DNA from: Dichomitus squalens LYAD-421 SS1
Taxonomy: Eukaryota > Basidiomycota > Agaricomycetes > Polyporales > Polyporaceae
Length of the DNA stretch: 43,048 nucleotides
Assembly: GCF_000275845.1 (NCBI RefSeq)
Contig: NW_006766958.1
Span: 74,164 to 117,211 of the forward strand
Reading direction: 5' to 3'
Made by a program: the position numbers and the translations under genes. The notes beneath the pieces are model-generated. The model was not told where the DNA came from. It did not search any database and saw nothing but the letters and a program-made list of their open reading frames with translations. Shown one piece after another: positions 40,516-43,048 of the stretch. Every line of letters begins with the position of its first letter. Positions within the stretch are counted from its first letter, which is position 1.

Positions 40516-42494
40516 ATGGCCAGCGAATCTCCGCCAACTCATCCTCTCGATGGTTTCGAGGCGACCCCGCGCAAGTACGACACCACCACTCTCTCCATTG
40601 GTAGAGCAGCCAATCTCAAGACTTGTCGGCTGCAGGCCTCGAATGAGCTTACCGGCCAAACAATCAAGATCGACTCAGTCACCGAGTTCCTCGAGGCATT
40701 TCTTCCCTTGCCTTCCAATGCCCCTAAATGTCCGAAACACACGTCGAACCCGTTCCAAACCCTCAAGGATGCCGACTCTATGGTTGAAAGGACTATCACA
40801 GACAGACTGGTACGTTTCTGAACTTCTAACCACAAGTCTTATCTCACGCGGCCCCAAGGTGGGGGCAATCACCACGCATGAGCTCTGCCCAAGTCTGGTG
40901 ATGAGTCGCTCGGAGACAAGGCCCGATTCCTTGGAGATTGACTCGACCAGGCAGAAAGTCGACGCCGCGTTCTTCCATCCACAAGACGCTCCGAAGGACG
41001 GGTGCCCGCACTGGGTGGACCAGGTAGTGCCTGTCGAATTCAAGAACCGCAAAGAGGGCAACAAGTTTGACCCGTTCGACGACCGCGAACAAGCTCAAAC
41101 CGACACGAATGCGAAGAAGCGCAAAGCAAGCCGAGGGCAGATCATTACATATGCGGATCTCCTGTTCTACCTTCAGCACCGCGTGTTCCTCTTCATGCTC
41201 CTCGTTATCGGTCGTCGCTTCCGCCTGATTCGTTGGGATCGTTCTGGTATCCTTGTCACGAGGTCCACCGACTACTATGAAAATCCTCAGCTTCTCTGCG
41301 AGTTCATGTGGCGGATCTCCTACCAACCACAAGAGGCGCTCGGACTGGATCCTACTGCGACTCGACTTACATTGCGGCCGGACCTCACGAACGAGATGGA
41401 TGAAGTGCTCGATGAGCTCCGGAAGCTCGCAGTAGACCACATTCCACGCACGCTCGATGAGCCACTCCCCGAGGGCTACATCTTCCAGTACGTCCTCAAT
41501 ATGTTCGCCGAGTCGATTCGATGTCCCGAGTTTCCCCGATACGAGCTTCGAATCACAGACGGAGAAAACACTCACAAGTTCCTTGTTGGCAAGCCGGCAT
41601 ACCGTGGGTCAGGCGCATTGAGAGGATGCGTACGTGGTTGGGTGGCTTTGGATCTCGAGAAGAAGCGCTTCGTGTGGCTGAAAGACACTTGGCGCCCATG
41701 GGGCGAGTCTATCGAGAAGGAAGGCGACGTCCTTCTACGCTTGAACGAAGCTCATATCGAGGGTGTACCGACTGTCGTATGCCATGGTGATGTCGAAGAA
41801 CAGGTCACGGTCACGGCCACTTGGTGGGGACGCGAGACCGTTCCTCGGTGCGAGCCAACTCCGACGACTCCACCAACGGGGCCAGCTAGTCCCTGCACCA
41901 CCTCCTTGGGTTTTGTCTCCACTGGCGCACGTGTATCAAACACGGTTCCCGTTACGGAGAACCCTTTACTTAACGGAGGATCCCAGACCGCGGATGTGCT
42001 CGAGACTCGGAACAACGAGAAAAAGCGCAAACGGGATAGTCCAGAGCCAGGCGTTCCCGATGCCTCTTCTCAGACAGGAGAGGGAGATATCACTCCTCCT
42101 CGCTTCCGTGCCGATTGTCCATTGCAGGACTACAGGCACTATCGTCTTGCTGAGAAGGAAGTCTGCCTTCCCCTGAAGAAGTTCCACGACTCACGGCAGC
42201 TTGTAGGGCTTGTCATGGATTGCATCGTCGGTAAGTCTCGATTTCCTGGTTTCGCTGGTATCATCGCTGACCCCCTGCTCTGTAGCTCATTATGACGCCG
42301 CGGCATCTGACGAACTGAAGATTCACGTTCTCCACAGGAACATCACCGATGGCCATATCATGATCTGCCCCAAGATCGTATCGACGGAGCAGGGTCTCGA
42401 GCTGATATGGAAGGGTTTGCTCATAGATTGGGAGCTTTCCAAACCCATTGTCGGTCCAAACGAAAGGTCGCAGGCACGTCAGGCAATGTGCTGT
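40516..42494 (+). CDS. K7: FunK1-type pseudokinase, last exon missing in window
   Basis: Exons 40516-40809, 40859-42230 and 42286-42494 (introns 49 and 55 nt) join in frame through 625 codons. It pairs with K4: long exon 1 (98 codons) with EFLEAFLPLPS, then RQKVDAAFF, QHRVFLFMLLVIGRRFRLIR, the lysine of VWLKDTWR and an EKKRKR linker patch. The ATP loop is aberrant (GSGALRGCVRGWVA). The catalytic loop is HRNITDGH (codons 42333-42341 for HRN): both the catalytic Asp and the metal-binding Asn are replaced, so phosphotransfer is not expected. DWE remains. A donor GTACGT follows codon 625. Where exon 4 should begin, the sequence runs into the CCAAGT/ACTTGG minisatellite. Exon 4 is either lost or pushed beyond the window by an insertion. 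Confidence 0.83.
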
Positions 42495-42543
42495 GTACGT
42501 ATTGCATTGCCCTTGCGATGTTGCACATCAGGAAAACGTCACG

Positions 42544-42725
42544 GACTTGGACCCATACTTGGGCCCAAGTTCATGTACTTGGACTCAAGTCCGTGTACTT
42601 GGCCTCAAGTCCGTGTACTTGGACTCAAGTCTGTGTACTTGGCCCCAAGTCCATGTACTTGGTCCCAAGTACACGGACTTGACCCAAGTCTATATACTTG
42701 GGGTACTTGGGGTACTTGGGCCACA
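42544..42725. repeat. 20-bp minisatellite of CCAAGT...ACTTGG units
   Basis: About six units of 20 bases, such as TCAAGTCCGTGTACTTGGAC, run head to tail, followed by shorter GTACTTGGG repeats. Each unit contains CAAGT and its complement ACTTG, so single strands can fold into serial hairpins. The array begins within the expected third intron or fourth exon of K7. Arrays like this occur in subterminal parts of fungal DNA transposons (inference). Confidence 0.8.
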
Positions 42726-43048
42726 ACTTGGACTTCACATGTTGACTTCAGTATACTCAGGCCTCAATTTGAGCAATTGGTGTTTTATCAGTCACACATC
42801 TTGTATACTTCTTATGTAATAATATCTATCATAGACAACCATACACTAGTTGTAAACCAGTCTGTTTTAAGGCTGTAGAAGCAGCTTTATAGTCTATTAG
42901 AAGAAGGGCAATAACATGTGATAGAAGACTTTAAGTTGTTACAATGTGCTTGTTTCAGTAGTGATACAGAGGTACAATATCCAGATAATGCTCAAGAATA
43001 GTGGTATCAGTGGTGGATGTCCAAGTTCTGCTATGGTACAGGTGAGGA
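42726..43048. mobile_element. AT-rich mobile-element-like DNA at the right edge
   Basis: Base composition turns sharply AT-rich compared with the GC-rich genes to the left. Near 42893-43048 one plus-strand frame reads FKLLQCACFSSDTEVQYPDN and later QWWMSKFCYGTGE, interrupted by stops, which looks like decayed coding DNA. I cannot name the transposase family. The position, directly after the minisatellite that cuts K7, suggests one inserted element. Confidence 0.35.

Noticed and set aside
42597..42720. CRISPR-like array
   Set aside because: The units are directly abutting 20-bp minisatellite copies without unique spacers, and the genome is eukaryotic.

Overview
The window looks like nuclear DNA of an Agaricomycete fungus (Basidiomycota), most probably a polypore-like mushroom; the order is inference. 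The reasons are GC-rich coding DNA, many short GT-AG introns (about 47-110 nt), and gene families typical of mushrooms: FunK1-type fungal protein kinases (Pfam Pkinase_fungal), a DUF6534-like membrane protein and an F-box/LRR-like relic.

Layout. 1-970: repeat-rich DNA with a degenerate telomere-like (TTAGGG/TTTGGG) tract, directly abutting a 5'-truncated FunK1 relic (972-2346). 2347-5013: gene-poor, degenerate DNA. 5014-14335: a conserved housekeeping-like island with a 6-exon gene for a 1214-aa unnamed protein carrying four cysteine modules (minus), a Cdc48/p97 adaptor p47/Shp1 (minus), a 637-base assembly gap flanked by identical 145-bp direct repeats, a tRNA-Thr(CGU) gene (minus) and prefoldin subunit 5 (plus). 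14336-19256: decayed DNA with a DUF6534-like gene relic inside a segmental repeat. 19257-42494: a cluster of six further FunK1 kinase genes in mixed orientation (K2 minus, K3 plus, K4 minus, K5 minus, K6 minus, K7 plus). Between them lie a stray 210-bp copy of the cysteine-module gene, a 350-bp Tc1/mariner-type MITE in the K6 promoter, and an F-box-like relic. 42495-43048: the last kinase runs into a CCAAGT/ACTTGG minisatellite and AT-rich mobile-element-like DNA.

The seven FunK1 copies (K1-K7) share one gene architecture: four exons with intron phases 0, 1, 0. They also share one protein plan: N-lobe with GRGTRGYVA-type loop and VWLKD lysine, a variable linker with a KRKR-type basic patch, then HRD loop, DWE in place of DFG, and a C-terminal basic tail. 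The copies show graded loss of the catalytic centre. K3 and K4 keep HRD. K5 and K6 have HCD. In K2 a pair of compensating indels replaces the catalytic loop while the frame stays open. K7 has HRN and no last exon in the window. K1 is truncated and frameshifted. I read this as a birth-and-death cluster that may produce pseudokinases. Nothing here is recognisably a described multi-gene pathway; the most unusual elements are the kinase series and the four-module cysteine protein with its scattered fragment.
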